A stretch of DNA of 64,000 bases from Micromonospora sp. R77 (GCF_022747945.1 NZ_JALDST010000001.1:1488001-1552000); one strand, 5' to 3'. Numbered from the stretch's first letter, positions 54,433 to 63,532 are shown. Notes: generated from the letters alone by a model not told the origin. Made by a program: numbers and translations.

Positions 54433-55158
54433 GTGATCCGGATCGCCGCCGTCGGCGACGTACACCTGGACCAGGACGTGGTCGGCCGGTTCCGGCCCGC
54501 CCTGGAGGAACTGCCCGACTGCGCGGACGTGCTGCTGCTCGCCGGCGACCTGACCCGGCACGGCACCGAGTCGGAGGCGCGCTGTGTGGCGCAGGAGTTC
54601 GGCGGGCTGGGCGTGCCGGTGATCACCGTGCTCGGCAACCACGACCACCAGTGCGACCAGGTGCCGCAGGTGGTCAAGGTGTTGGAGGACGCCGGGATCA
54701 CCGTGCTGGAGGGGACCGGGACGGTGCTGGAGACACCGGCCGGGCGGCTCGGCGTGGCCGGGGTGAAGGGCTTCGGCGGCGGTTTCGCCGGCCGGTGCGC
54801 CAGCGACTTCGGCGAGCCGGAGATGAAGGCGTTCGTCCGGACCACGAACGAGAGCGCGGAGGCGCTGGGCAAGGCGCTGCGCGAACTGGACTGCGACCTG
54901 CTGGTCGCGCTCACCCACTACTCCCCCGTGCCGGACACGCTCGCCGGCGAGCCGCTGGAGATCTATCCGTTCCTGGGGTCGTACCAGCTGGGGCAGGCGA
55001 TCGACTCCGCACCGACCGCGCTGGCCCTGCACGGCCACGCGCACGCCGGCACCGAGCGGGGCACCACGCCGGGCGGCGTACGGGTCCGCAACGTCGCCCA
55101 CCCGGTGATCAAGCAGGCGTACAGCATCTTCCACCTGGGAGATCATCTAGTCGGCTGA
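54433..55158 (+). CDS. Metallophosphoesterase
   Basis: The 241-residue calcineurin-like enzyme has metal-binding motifs GDVHLDQD (8-15), LAGDLTRHG, GNHDHQ (about 76), THYSP and GHAHAG (about 204). The substrate is unknown. The start is GTG 54433. It follows the BON-like gene by 13 bp. Confidence 0.85.
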   Translation: MIRIAAVGDVHLDQDVVGRFRPALEELPDCADVLLLAGDLTRHGTESEARCVAQEFGGLGVPVITVLGNHDHQCDQVPQVVKVLEDAGITVLEGTGTVLETPAGRLGVAGVKGFGGGFAGRCASDFGEPEMKAFVRTTNESAEALGKALRELDCDLLVALTHYSPVPDTLAGEPLEIYPFLGSYQLGQAIDSAPTALALHGHAHAGTERGTTPGGVRVRNVAHPVIKQAYSIFHLGDHLVG

Positions 55159-55198
55159 GACAGGTTTCCGGGAACGGTAGGACGGGTATCCAGCAACC

Positions 55199-55342
55199 AT
55201 GGAGCTGATTCTCTGGATTCTCGCAGTCGTACTCGTGGTCGCCGGCATTCTCGCGCTGTTCCGCCGGCAGATCCTGTGGGGCATCGTCCTCATCGTGGTC
55301 GGTCTTCTGGTCGGCCCGGGTGGCGTCAGCATCTTCAGTTAA
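55199..55342 (+). CDS. GPGG-motif small membrane protein
   Basis: A 47-residue protein with two hydrophobic segments (ILWILAVVLVVAGILAL and IVLIVVGLLVGPGGVSIF) that ends in the GPGG motif. ATG 55199 follows a weak Shine-Dalgarno sequence. The role is unknown, but the motif group is widespread in actinobacteria. Confidence 0.75.
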   Translation: MELILWILAVVLVVAGILALFRRQILWGIVLIVVGLLVGPGGVSIFS

Positions 55343-55512
55343 CGCCTTTCCGTATCCACCTGGACCCGCCGGGGTCGTCGCGTCCGGATCTCCGTCCTCC
55401 CAGACAGGAGAGCCGAACGTCGACGACCCCGGCGTTCTGTCGTTCCGACCGGCGACAGCCGGTTCCGGTGGGGTGACGTTTACCGGCCGCCGCCGGCGGA
55501 AATCTCTCGACC

Positions 55513-56007
55513 ATGGAGATATCGGAGGGCAGCCGGCGGACGACCGGCGCGCGCAAGTGGTGGGCGCTCCTCGGCTTCGGCGCGGCGGTGACGGTGGCGG
55601 CGGCCGCGGGCGGGCTGGGCGTCCGGGGCACCAGTCAGGAGTACGCGAGCCTGAACCAACCGTCGTGGGCCCCGCCGTCCTGGCTCTTCGGCCCGGTCTG
55701 GACGGTGCTCTACGCCCTGATCGCGGTCGCCGGCTGGCTGGTGTGGCGCCGGGTCGGCTTCGGCCCCGCCCTCTGGGCCTGGGTCGTCCAGCTCGTGCTC
55801 AACGCGATCTGGACCCCGCTCTTCTTCGGTGCCGGCCAGTACGGGCTGGCGTTCGCCGAGATCGTGCTGATGTGGCTGGCGATCGGCGTCACGGTGGTGC
55901 TGTTCCGGCGGGTCTCCCGGCCGGCCGCCGCGCTGATGCTGCCGTACTGGGCCTGGGTGACCTTCGCCGCCGCCCTCAACCTCGCCATCTGGCGGCTCAA
56001 CGCCTGA
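55513..56007 (+). CDS. TspO/MBR family protein
   Basis: The 164-residue five-helix protein has TspO motifs LNQPSWAPPSWLFGPVWTVL and QLVLNAIWTPLFFGAGQYGL. TspO binds tetrapyrroles or cholesterol and is often linked to stress. The start ATG 55513 was chosen as the first plausible Met after the promoter region. A 15-bp palindrome ends this gene. Confidence 0.9.
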   Translation: MEISEGSRRTTGARKWWALLGFGAAVTVAAAAGGLGVRGTSQEYASLNQPSWAPPSWLFGPVWTVLYALIAVAGWLVWRRVGFGPALWAWVVQLVLNAIWTPLFFGAGQYGLAFAEIVLMWLAIGVTVVLFRRVSRPAAALMLPYWAWVTFAAALNLAIWRLNA

Positions 56008-56013
56008 AGTGCA

Positions 56014-56061
56014 AGGAGGGGCCCCCTGTTAACGCCTTCTGCATAGCAGGGGGCCCCTCCT
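56014..56061. repeat. Palindromic repeat with GGGGCCCC core
   Basis: AGGAGGGGCCCCCTG (56014-56028) and CAGGGGGCCCCTCCT (56047-56061) pair perfectly over 15 bp around an 18-nt loop (TTAAC...TAG). I associate this family of intergenic repeats with Micromonosporaceae. It separates convergent genes. Confidence 0.7.
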
Positions 56062-56069
56062 AACACGGG

Positions 56070-56843
56070 TCAGCAGCGCGGGACGCCGGGGATGTAGCCG
56101 TCCGAGCCGGTGTAGACGTACGCGTCGGCGATGTAGCGGCCGGAGCCGATCCGGTCCCAGATCGAGCTGGTGCCGTACGTGCCGGTGACGCTGGTGCCGC
56201 TGGTCTGGCAGTAGATGGTGACCCGGGTGCCGTCGGCGACCGAGCCGACCGCGGTGTAGCCCGTGCCCGGTCCGGACCGTACGGTCAGGTCAGCTCCGGC
56301 CGTGTTCACCGTGCCGGAGCCGGTGCTGGCGGCGCAGTTGTTGTCGCTGGTGTAGGTCTTGGTGCCCCAGTAGAGCGCGAGGGCGCCGTTGAACCGGGCC
56401 TGGATGTCGTTGCCGTTGAGCCGCTGCTCGTAGTGCAGGTGCGGGCCGGTGGAGCCGCCGGTGCTGCCCACCCAGCCGATCACCTTGCCGTAGCCGACGC
56501 TCTGGCCGACGGAGACGTTGAAGCCGTTGAGGTGGGCGTAGTAGGTGGTGTAGCCGCCGCCGTGGTCGATCCGGACGTACTTGCCGTAGCTGGTGCCGCC
56601 GAGGTCGGTCACCCGGTCGACGGTGCCGGGCGCGCTGGCCACCACCGGGTCGCCGAGGTCGTCGGTGCGGTTGAAGTCGATCGCGTTCGCCGGGCTGTGG
56701 TCGGTGCGGGTCTGTCCGGACCAGGACTGCCCGCAGGGGAAGGGCACCTTGAAGGTCGGCGCGGCCATCGCCGGGGCCGCGGGGAGCAGGGTCGCCGCGA
56801 TCAGCAGGCCGGCCGCCGCGAGGCTGAACCACCGTCTACGCAT
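56070..56843 (-). CDS. Secreted M23 peptidase with SH3-like domain
   Basis: The 257-residue protein has a signal peptide (AAAGLLIAATLLPAAPAMA, cleaved near 27) and an M23 domain. HSPANAIDFN holds one His/Asp metal pair, GPHLHYE (about 134) the other. A C-terminal SH3b-like part (VRSGPGTGYTAVGSVADG) follows. It probably hydrolyses peptidoglycan outside the cell. The start ATG 56843 lacks a clear Shine-Dalgarno sequence in the visible leader. Confidence 0.85.
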   Translation of the reverse strand: MRRRWFSLAAAGLLIAATLLPAAPAMAAPTFKVPFPCGQSWSGQTRTDHSPANAIDFNRTDDLGDPVVASAPGTVDRVTDLGGTSYGKYVRIDHGGGYTTYYAHLNGFNVSVGQSVGYGKVIGWVGSTGGSTGPHLHYEQRLNGNDIQARFNGALALYWGTKTYTSDNNCAASTGSGTVNTAGADLTVRSGPGTGYTAVGSVADGTRVTIYCQTSGTSVTGTYGTSSIWDRIGSGRYIADAYVYTGSDGYIPGVPRC

Positions 56844-57022
56844 CCAGCACCTCCTATGTCGAAATCCTTCGATCTGGAGGGTTCAGCCTGACAGAAACTG
56901 CCATCGATGGGAAGGGCCCGCCAGCTGCGGGAACCACGTCGCGTGGGAGCGCGCCCACAGCCGGTGAGCGGGTTTCGGGATTGTTACCGGGCCGTGTCCG
57001 GACAGGGGTGGACCGGACGCGA

Positions 57023-57036
57023 TGCAAGCGCTTACA
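57023..57036 (+). promoter_or_regulatory. LacI-family operator upstream of the alpha-glucoside cluster
   Basis: TGCAAGCGCTTACA is a near-perfect 14-bp palindrome (one mismatch). It resembles operators used by MalR/AglR-type LacI repressors, and it lies 69 nt before the binding-protein start. The LacI gene is at 60588. Confidence 0.75.
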
Positions 57037-57104
57037 TGTGGGGACGACACATCGGACCGGCGCGCGTTCGATCTCCCCCCGCGCCGGCAAGGAAGGAGAA
57101 CGGC

Positions 57105-58445
57105 ATGGCGTTTGCCAGATCACGCCAGGCTCTCGCGATCGCCGGCGTACTGGGGCTGGCGCTCACCGCCACCGCCTGCGGCACCGGCAACGACAAGAAG
57201 AGCGACAGCGCGAGCAAGCCCGAGTGTGCCCCTTACGAGAAGTACCAGGGCAACGACGGCAAGAAGGTCACGATCTACTCGTCGATCCGGGACATCGAGG
57301 CCGACCGCCTGGAGCAGTCCTGGAAGCAGTTCGAGGACTGCACCGGCATCAAGATCGACCACGAGGGCAGCGGCGAGTTCGAGGCCCAGCTCGGTGTCCG
57401 GGTCGACGGCGGCAACGCCCCCGACCTGGCGTTCATCCCGCAGCCGGGTCTGCTCAAGCGCTTCGTCGACTCGGGCAAGCTCAAGCCGGCCGGCAACGAC
57501 ACCAAGGCCATGGCCGAGCAGAACTACTCCCCCGACTGGCTGAAGTACAGCACCGTGGACGGCAAGTTCTACGGCGCCCCGCTCGGCTCCAACGTGAAGT
57601 CCTTCGTGTGGTACTCGCCGAAGACCTTCAAGGAGAAGGGCTGGACCGTCCCGACCACCTGGGACGAGCTGATCAAGCTGAGCGACACCATCGCGGCGAG
57701 CGGCACCAAGCCGTGGTGCGCGGGCATCGAGTCCGGTGACGCCACCGGCTGGCCGGCCACCGACTGGATCGAAGACCTCATGCTGCGTACGCAGACGCCC
57801 GAGGTCTACGACCAGTGGACCACCCACGGCATCAAGTTCAACGACCCGAAGGTCGCCGAGGCGGTCGACAAGGCCGGCACCATCCTCAAGAACGAGAAGT
57901 ACGTCAACGGCGGCTTCGGCGGCGTGAAGAGCATCGCCACCACCTCCTTCCAGGAGGCCGGTACGCCGATCCTCAAGAACAAGTGTGCCCTGCACCGCCA
58001 GGCGTCCTTCTACGCCAACCAGTGGCCGAAGGGCACCAAGGTGGCCGAGGACGGCGACGTCTTCGCGTTCTACTTCCCGGCCGTCGACCCGGCCAAGGGC
58101 AAGCCGGTGCTGGGTGGCGGCGAGTTCGTCGCGGCCTTCGCCGACCGGCCCGAGGTCCAGGCCGTGCAGACCTACCTGGCCTCCGGCGAGTACGCCAACA
58201 GCCGCGCCAAGATCGGCGACTGGGTGTCGGCGAACAACAAGCTCGACATCAACAACGTCCCCAACCCGGTGGACAAGCTCTCCGTCCAGATCCTCCAGGA
58301 CCCGAAGACCGTGTTCCGGTTCGACGGTTCGGACCTGATGCCGGCCGCGGTCGGCGCGGGCACCTTCTGGAAGGGCATGGTCGACTGGATCAACGGCAAG
58401 GACACCGCCACGGTGCTCAACGGCATCGAGTCCAGCTGGAAGTGA
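57105..58445 (+). CDS. aglE: Alpha-glucoside ABC transporter substrate-binding lipoprotein
   Basis: The 446-residue lipoprotein has a lipobox ending LTATAC (Cys 25) and the extracellular binding-protein fold for sugars (GEFEAQLGVRVDGGNAPDLA, VKSFVWYSPKTFKEKGWT, FFWKGMVDWING-like C-terminus). AAGGAGAACGGC precedes ATG 57105. It is the first gene of an aglE-aglF-aglG-lacI-GH13 cluster. A 15-bp hairpin ends the gene 6 nt after the stop. Confidence 0.85.
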   Translation: MAFARSRQALAIAGVLGLALTATACGTGNDKKSDSASKPECAPYEKYQGNDGKKVTIYSSIRDIEADRLEQSWKQFEDCTGIKIDHEGSGEFEAQLGVRVDGGNAPDLAFIPQPGLLKRFVDSGKLKPAGNDTKAMAEQNYSPDWLKYSTVDGKFYGAPLGSNVKSFVWYSPKTFKEKGWTVPTTWDELIKLSDTIAASGTKPWCAGIESGDATGWPATDWIEDLMLRTQTPEVYDQWTTHGIKFNDPKVAEAVDKAGTILKNEKYVNGGFGGVKSIATTSFQEAGTPILKNKCALHRQASFYANQWPKGTKVAEDGDVFAFYFPAVDPAKGKPVLGGGEFVAAFADRPEVQAVQTYLASGEYANSRAKIGDWVSANNKLDINNVPNPVDKLSVQILQDPKTVFRFDGSDLMPAAVGAGTFWKGMVDWINGKDTATVLNGIESSWK

Positions 58446-58450
58446 TCTGA

Positions 58451-58484
58451 GGCGGTGGCCCGGTCGGACGACCGGGCCACCGCC
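58451..58484 (+). terminator. 15-bp hairpin between binding protein and permeases
   Basis: GGCGGTGGCCCGGTC and GACCGGGCCACCGCC pair perfectly with a GGAC loop. Such hairpins stabilise or partly terminate the upstream mRNA, raising binding-protein level over permeases. Confidence 0.7.
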
Positions 58485-58512
58485 CTCATCCCGAACCCTT
58501 GAAGGAGGGTCG

Positions 58513-59562
58513 ATGGAGTTCGACTTCGCGGAGGAACAGCCCAAGTTCCTCATGCTGATGTACGGGCTGATCGCTTTCGTCGCGGTGGTGGGCGGTCTGC
58601 TCCTGCTCCTCGACGTGGTGCCGGCCTGGTTCGCCCGCCGCCGGGAGGCGGCGCTGATCGCCGCCTCGGCGAGCGGCGCCCCGCTGCCCCGCCGGCGTAA
58701 GCAGCGGGAGGGCGTCTTCGCCCTCTTCTTCCTGCTGCCGACGCTCTTGCTGCTCACCGTGGGGCTCGTGGTGCCGGCGATCCGCACCACGCTGCTCTCC
58801 TTCATGGATGCCGGCAGCAACAACTGGGTGGGCCTGGAGAACTACGGTTGGATGTTCTCCGAGTCCTCGATCATCCGGGTGCTGATCAACACTTTGGTCT
58901 GGGTGCTCCTGGTCCCGCTCGTGGCCACCGCGTTCGGCCTGATCTACGCGGTGATGGTGGACAAGGCCCGGTTCGAGTCGATCGCCAAGTCGCTGATCTT
59001 CCTGCCGATGGCGATCTCGTTCGTCGGCGCCACCATCATCTGGAAGTTCGTCTACGCCTACCGCGGTGACGGGCAGGACCAGATCGGTCTGCTCAACCAG
59101 ATCGTGGTCAGCCTCGGCGGCGAGCCGAAGCAGTGGCTGCTCGAGTCGCCGCTGAACACCTTCCTGCTCATCGTGATCATGATCTGGATCCAGGCCGGGT
59201 TCGCGATGGTCGTGCTCTCCGCCGCGATCAAGGCCATCCCGGCCGACATCGTCGAAGCGGCCCGGCTCGACGGGACCACCCCGTGGCAGATGTTCTGGCG
59301 GATCACCATGCCGAGCATCCGGCCGGCGCTGATCGTGGTGGTGGTGACGCTCTCGATCGCCACGCTCAAGGTCTTCGACATCGTCCGGACCGCCACCAAC
59401 GGCAACTACGACACCAGCGTCATCGCGAACGAGATGTACAACCAGGCGTTCCGCTACGGCCAGAACGGGCAGGGCTCGGCCCTGGCGGTCTTCCTCTTCG
59501 TCCTGGTCATCCCGATCGTGATCTACCAGATCCGCAACCTGCGTCAGCAGCGGGAGGGCTGA
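58513..59562 (+). CDS. aglF: ABC sugar transporter permease (AglF-like)
   Basis: The 349-residue permease has a long N-terminal helix pair, then the MalF-like core with six helices. The EAA loop EAARLDGTTPWQMFWRITMP near the C-terminus contacts the ATPase. No ATPase gene is present in the window; a shared MsiK-like ATPase elsewhere is likely. The start ATG 58513 follows AAGGAGG. It pairs with the next gene. Confidence 0.9.
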   Translation: MEFDFAEEQPKFLMLMYGLIAFVAVVGGLLLLLDVVPAWFARRREAALIAASASGAPLPRRRKQREGVFALFFLLPTLLLLTVGLVVPAIRTTLLSFMDAGSNNWVGLENYGWMFSESSIIRVLINTLVWVLLVPLVATAFGLIYAVMVDKARFESIAKSLIFLPMAISFVGATIIWKFVYAYRGDGQDQIGLLNQIVVSLGGEPKQWLLESPLNTFLLIVIMIWIQAGFAMVVLSAAIKAIPADIVEAARLDGTTPWQMFWRITMPSIRPALIVVVVTLSIATLKVFDIVRTATNGNYDTSVIANEMYNQAFRYGQNGQGSALAVFLFVLVIPIVIYQIRNLRQQREG

Positions 59563-59563
59563 G

Positions 59564-60526
59564 ATGACCACCGCCACGCCCACCGTCGCAGCGGGTACCC
59601 AGGCCACCGGGCCGACCACCCGCGCCGCCCGGGTCCGCAAGCGGCTCAACAGCCGTACGGCCACCCTGGTCTCGATCGTCATCGCACTGCTCTGGACGAT
59701 CCCCACCTTCGGCCTGCTGGTCTCCTCGGTCCGGCCGGAGGACGAGATCAAGAGCACGGGTTGGTGGACCGTCTTCACCAACCCGCAGTTCACCCTCGAC
59801 AACTACAAGGAGGTGCTGTTCAGCAGCTCCTCCTCGTCGGGGCAGCTCGCCAGCTACTTCATCAACTCGCTGGCGATCACCATCCCGTCGGTGCTCTTCC
59901 CGCTGGCCTTCGCGTCGCTGGCCGCGTACGCGCTGGCCTGGATCAACTTCAAGGGGCGCGACTGGCTCTACATCGCGATCTTCGCGATGCAGATCGTGCC
60001 GCTGCAGATGGCCCTGGTGCCGCTGCTGAAGTTCTTCTCCACCGGGGTCAGCATCGGCGGGGTGACCCTGATGCCGGCCTGGGACCTGGTCGACGAGCAG
60101 AAGTTCGCGCAGGTGTGGTTCGCGCACACCTGCTTCGCGCTCCCGTTCGCCGTCTTCCTGCTGCACAACTTCATCTCGCAGCTGCCCGGTGACCTGATGG
60201 AGGCGGCCCGGGTCGACGGGGCCACCCACCCGAAGATCTTCCGGACCATCGTCCTGCCGTTGATCACCCCCGCCCTGGCGGCGTTCGGCATCTTCCAGTT
60301 CCTCTGGGTCTGGAACGACCTGCTGGTCGCGCTGATCTTCGCCGGTGGCGGCAACGAGACCGCCCCGCTCACCGTCCGGCTGGCCGAGATGGCCGGCACC
60401 CGGGGCAACGAGTGGCAGCGGCTCACGGCCGGCGCGTTCGTGTCGATCGTCGTACCGCTGATCGTGTTCCTGTCCCTCCAGCGCTACTTCGTGCGCGGCC
60501 TGCTCGCCGGCAGCGTCAAGGGCTGA
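59564..60526 (+). CDS. aglG: ABC sugar transporter permease (AglG-like)
   Basis: The 320-residue MalG-type permease has six helices and the EAA loop EAARVDGATHPKIFRTIVLP. The stop-to-start gap to the first permease is one base. The start ATG 59564 is certain by position. A hairpin follows the stop. Confidence 0.9.
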   Translation: MTTATPTVAAGTQATGPTTRAARVRKRLNSRTATLVSIVIALLWTIPTFGLLVSSVRPEDEIKSTGWWTVFTNPQFTLDNYKEVLFSSSSSSGQLASYFINSLAITIPSVLFPLAFASLAAYALAWINFKGRDWLYIAIFAMQIVPLQMALVPLLKFFSTGVSIGGVTLMPAWDLVDEQKFAQVWFAHTCFALPFAVFLLHNFISQLPGDLMEAARVDGATHPKIFRTIVLPLITPALAAFGIFQFLWVWNDLLVALIFAGGGNETAPLTVRLAEMAGTRGNEWQRLTAGAFVSIVVPLIVFLSLQRYFVRGLLAGSVKG

Positions 60527-60534
60527 CCCGCTGG

Positions 60535-60565
60535 CCCGCCGCCGCCGGTCCCCGGCGGCGGCGGG
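60535..60565 (+). terminator. Hairpin after aglG
   Basis: CCCGCCGCCGCCGG and CCGGCGGCGGCGGG pair perfectly over 14 bp with a TCC loop, 8 nt after the stop. Confidence 0.6.
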
Positions 60566-60587
60566 CACGGGTCGCAGCGGGGGAACG

Positions 60588-61652
60588 ATGACGAAGATTG
60601 ACGATGTCGCCCGCCTGGCCGGGGTCTCCACGGCCACCGTCTCCCGGGCACTGCGGGGGCTGCCGACGGTCTCGGCCGCGACCCGCCGCCGGGTGCTCGC
60701 CGCCGCCGAGCAGCTCCAGTACGCGGTCTCGCCGAGCGCCTCCCGGCTGGCCGGCGGACGCACCGGCACCGTCGCCGTGGTGGTCCCCCGGATCACCCGG
60801 TGGTTCTTCGGCACGGTCGTCGAGTCGGTCGAGGAGTTCCTCCACCAGTCCGGTTACGACCTGCTGCTCTACAACCTCGGTGGTCGCGAGCAGACCCGAC
60901 AACGGGTGCTGCGGACCGCCAGCCTGCACAAGCGGGTCGACGCGGTCATCCTGGTCGCCACCCCGCTGCGCCCCGCCGACGTCGCCGCGCTGACCAAGCT
61001 GGACATCCCCGGTGTCACCATCAGCTCCGGCAGCGGCGTACCCGGCTGGCCGTGCGTGCGGATCGACGACGTGGCCGCCGCCCGGACCGCCACCCGGCAC
61101 CTGCTCGACCTGGGTCACACCCGGATCGCGCACATCTCCGGCGACCCGGACGACGAGCTGGCCTTCACCACGCACCTGGACCGGCGGCGCGGCTACCAGG
61201 AGGCGCTGCGGGCGGCCGGCCTGCGCCCCGACCCGGGCCTGGACGTGGAGTCGCAGTTCACCATCGACGGCGGCAACCGGGCCGCCGCCGAGCTGCTGGC
61301 CCGGGGCGAACCGCCGACCGCGATCTTCGCGGCCTGCGACGAGATGGCGATGGGCGCGATGACCGCGCTGCGCGACGCGGGCCTGCGGGTGCCGCAGGAC
61401 GTGAGCGTGATCGGCATCGACGACCACGACCTGGCCGGGGTGCTGGGCCTGAGCACCATCGCCCAACCGGCGGCCGAGCAAGGGCTGCTCGCCGCCCGGA
61501 TCCTGCTCGACCCGCTCGGCGCCCGCAGCGCCGACCCGTACGCCGGTCAGGTGCCCCAGCCGCGCACCGACGGCGACCAGCCGGCGGCGCCGGTGATCCT
61601 GCCCACTCGCCTGGTGGTGCGTGAATCGACCGCCCCGCCGCGGGCACACTGA
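60588..61652 (+). CDS. LacI family transcriptional repressor of the alpha-glucoside cluster
   Basis: The 354-residue regulator has a LacI HTH (MTKIDDVARLAGVSTATVSR) and hinge (ALRGLPTVSAATRRR), then a periplasmic-binding-type effector domain (RIAHISGDPDDELAFTTH, GVIGIDDHDLAGVLGL-like core). It probably binds the palindrome at 57023 and is released by an alpha-glucoside. ATG 60588 follows GGGGGAACG. Confidence 0.9.
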   Translation: MTKIDDVARLAGVSTATVSRALRGLPTVSAATRRRVLAAAEQLQYAVSPSASRLAGGRTGTVAVVVPRITRWFFGTVVESVEEFLHQSGYDLLLYNLGGREQTRQRVLRTASLHKRVDAVILVATPLRPADVAALTKLDIPGVTISSGSGVPGWPCVRIDDVAAARTATRHLLDLGHTRIAHISGDPDDELAFTTHLDRRRGYQEALRAAGLRPDPGLDVESQFTIDGGNRAAAELLARGEPPTAIFAACDEMAMGAMTALRDAGLRVPQDVSVIGIDDHDLAGVLGLSTIAQPAAEQGLLAARILLDPLGARSADPYAGQVPQPRTDGDQPAAPVILPTRLVVRESTAPPRAH

Positions 61653-61747
61653 ACGGACCCGTCCGCCCGGGTGGCGGCCGGACGCAGCAGAAGTCCGGGC
61701 CCGGACGGCACGGCACGACACAAGGGGAGAAGGCTCTGAACACCGAC

Positions 61748-63400
61748 GTGAACGCGACGCAGCAGGAGACGGCCGGCGCCCCGGCCACCGGCTGGTGGAC
61801 CGAGGCCGTCATCTACCAGATCTACCCGCGCTCCTTCGCCGACTCGAACGGCGACGGGATCGGCGACCTCCCCGGCATCACCGCCCGCCTCGGTCACCTC
61901 GCCGAGCTGGGCGTCGACGCGGTCTGGCTGTCGCCGTTCTATCCGTCGCCGCAGGCCGACGCCGGCTACGACGTGGCCGACTACCGGGACGTCGACCCGC
62001 TCTTCGGCACGCTCGCCGACGCCGACGCGATGATCGCCGAGGCGAAGAGCCGCGGCCTGCGGGTGATCGTCGACCTGGTGCCCAACCACACCTCCTCCGC
62101 GCACCGCTGGTTCGTCGAGGCCCTGGCCGCCGCGCCGGGCAGCCCCGCCCGGCAGCGGTACGTCTTCCGGGACGGTAAGGGCCCGGACGGCGCCGAGCCG
62201 CCGAACGACTGGCAGAGCGTCTTCGGCGGACCCGCCTGGACCCGGGTGGCCGACGGGCAGTGGTACCTGCACCTGTTCGACACCGGCCAGCCCGACCTGA
62301 ACTGGGACAACCCCGAGGTCCGCACCGAGTTCCTGGACGTCCTGCGGTTCTGGCTGGACCGGGGCGTCGACGGTTTCCGGGTGGACGTGGCGCACGGCCT
62401 GATCAAGCAGGCCGACCTGGCCGACTGGCAGGAGCCGCAGGAGATCCTCTCCGGCAACGAGGTGGACAAGCCGCGCCCGCCGATGTGGGACCAGGACGGC
62501 GTGCACGAGATCTACCGGGAGTGGCGGCGGCTGCTCGACTCCTACGACGGCGAGCGGATCCTGGTCGCCGAGGCGTGGGTGGAGCCGGCCGAGCGGCTGG
62601 CCCGCTACGTCCGCCCCGACGAGATGCACCAGGCGTTCAACTTCGAGTACCTGCTCGCCTCCTGGACCGCCCCGGCCCAGTACGCGGTGATCACCCGCTC
62701 GCTGGAGGCCACCGACGCGGTGGGCGCCCCGACCACCTGGGTGCTCTCCAACCACGACGTGGTCCGGCACGCCTCCCGGCTCGGGCTGCCGATCAGTGGT
62801 GGCCGCCCGAACGGCATCGGCATCGGCGACCCGCAGCCGGACGCCGCGCTCGGCCTGCGCCGGGCCCGCGCGGCCAGCCTGCTGATGCTGGCCCTGCCCG
62901 GCTCCGCCTACCTCTACCAGGGCGAGGAGCTGGGCCTGCCGGAGCACACCACGCTGCCCGACGAGGCCCGCCAGGACCCGACCTGGGAGCGCAGCGGTCA
63001 CACCCAGCGCGGCCGGGACGGCTGCCGGGTGCCGATCCCGTGGGAGGCCGACGCCCCGTCGTACGGCTTCGGCCCGACCGACGCGAGCTGGCTGCCGCAG
63101 CCGGAGTCCTGGGCCGAGTACGCCCTCGACCGGCAGGAGGGCGTGCCCGGCTCGACGTACGAGCTGTACCGGACGGCGCTGCGGCTGCGGCACGAGCACG
63201 AGCTGGGCCGGGGCACGCTGCGCTGGCTCGCCTCCGGTGACGAGGTGCTGACCTTCACCAACAACGGCCTCACCGTGCTCACCAACTTCGGCACCGCCCC
63301 GGTGCCCGCGCCGGCCGGCGCGGAGCTGCTGGTGTCCAGCGCCCCCCTCGACGACGACGGCCGCGTCCCCACCGACGTCACGGCCTGGTTCCGCGCCTGA
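61748..63400 (+). CDS. GH13 alpha-glucosidase/oligo-1,6-glucosidase
   Basis: The 550-residue enzyme has the GH13 barrel. AVIYQIYPRSFADSNGDGIG begins it. GFRVDVAH holds the nucleophile Asp (about 213), VAEAWVE the acid Glu (about 275), and LSNHDV the third Asp (about 335). It probably hydrolyses imported alpha-glucosides such as maltose or isomaltose. I list GTG 61748. A CTG at 61736 has a much better Shine-Dalgarno distance (GGGGAGAAGG) and could be the true start. Confidence 0.88.
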   Translation: MNATQQETAGAPATGWWTEAVIYQIYPRSFADSNGDGIGDLPGITARLGHLAELGVDAVWLSPFYPSPQADAGYDVADYRDVDPLFGTLADADAMIAEAKSRGLRVIVDLVPNHTSSAHRWFVEALAAAPGSPARQRYVFRDGKGPDGAEPPNDWQSVFGGPAWTRVADGQWYLHLFDTGQPDLNWDNPEVRTEFLDVLRFWLDRGVDGFRVDVAHGLIKQADLADWQEPQEILSGNEVDKPRPPMWDQDGVHEIYREWRRLLDSYDGERILVAEAWVEPAERLARYVRPDEMHQAFNFEYLLASWTAPAQYAVITRSLEATDAVGAPTTWVLSNHDVVRHASRLGLPISGGRPNGIGIGDPQPDAALGLRRARAASLLMLALPGSAYLYQGEELGLPEHTTLPDEARQDPTWERSGHTQRGRDGCRVPIPWEADAPSYGFGPTDASWLPQPESWAEYALDRQEGVPGSTYELYRTALRLRHEHELGRGTLRWLASGDEVLTFTNNGLTVLTNFGTAPVPAPAGAELLVSSAPLDDDGRVPTDVTAWFRA

Positions 63401-63455
63401 CCCCTCACCCGCCCGCAACCCGCGCGACCGACCCGTCGCGCGACCGCACCGCAAT

Positions 63456-63505
63456 TTCACGGAAAGAGTGGCTTCCCGGCGTGGGGAGGCCACTCTTTCC
63501 GTGAA
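63456..63505. repeat. Long palindrome after GH13
   Basis: The arms TTCACGGAAAGAGTGGC... (63456-63477) and ...GCCACTCTTTCCGTGAA (63484-63505) pair with one G-U, over 22 positions, around a 6-nt loop. It probably ends transcription for the agl cluster and is AT-rich for the region. Confidence 0.7.
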
Positions 63506-63532
63506 TGAGGGCGGTCGTGAATGAGGGCGGTC
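63501..63532. repeat. Tandem 16-bp direct repeat
   Basis: GTGAATGAGGGCGGTC occurs twice without spacing (63501-63516, 63517-63532), partly within the preceding palindrome. Confidence 0.7.

Noticed and set aside
55210..55520. Second gene between the GPGG protein and TspO
   Set aside because: No frame has a start with Shine-Dalgarno sequence or plausible composition; it is likely leader sequence.
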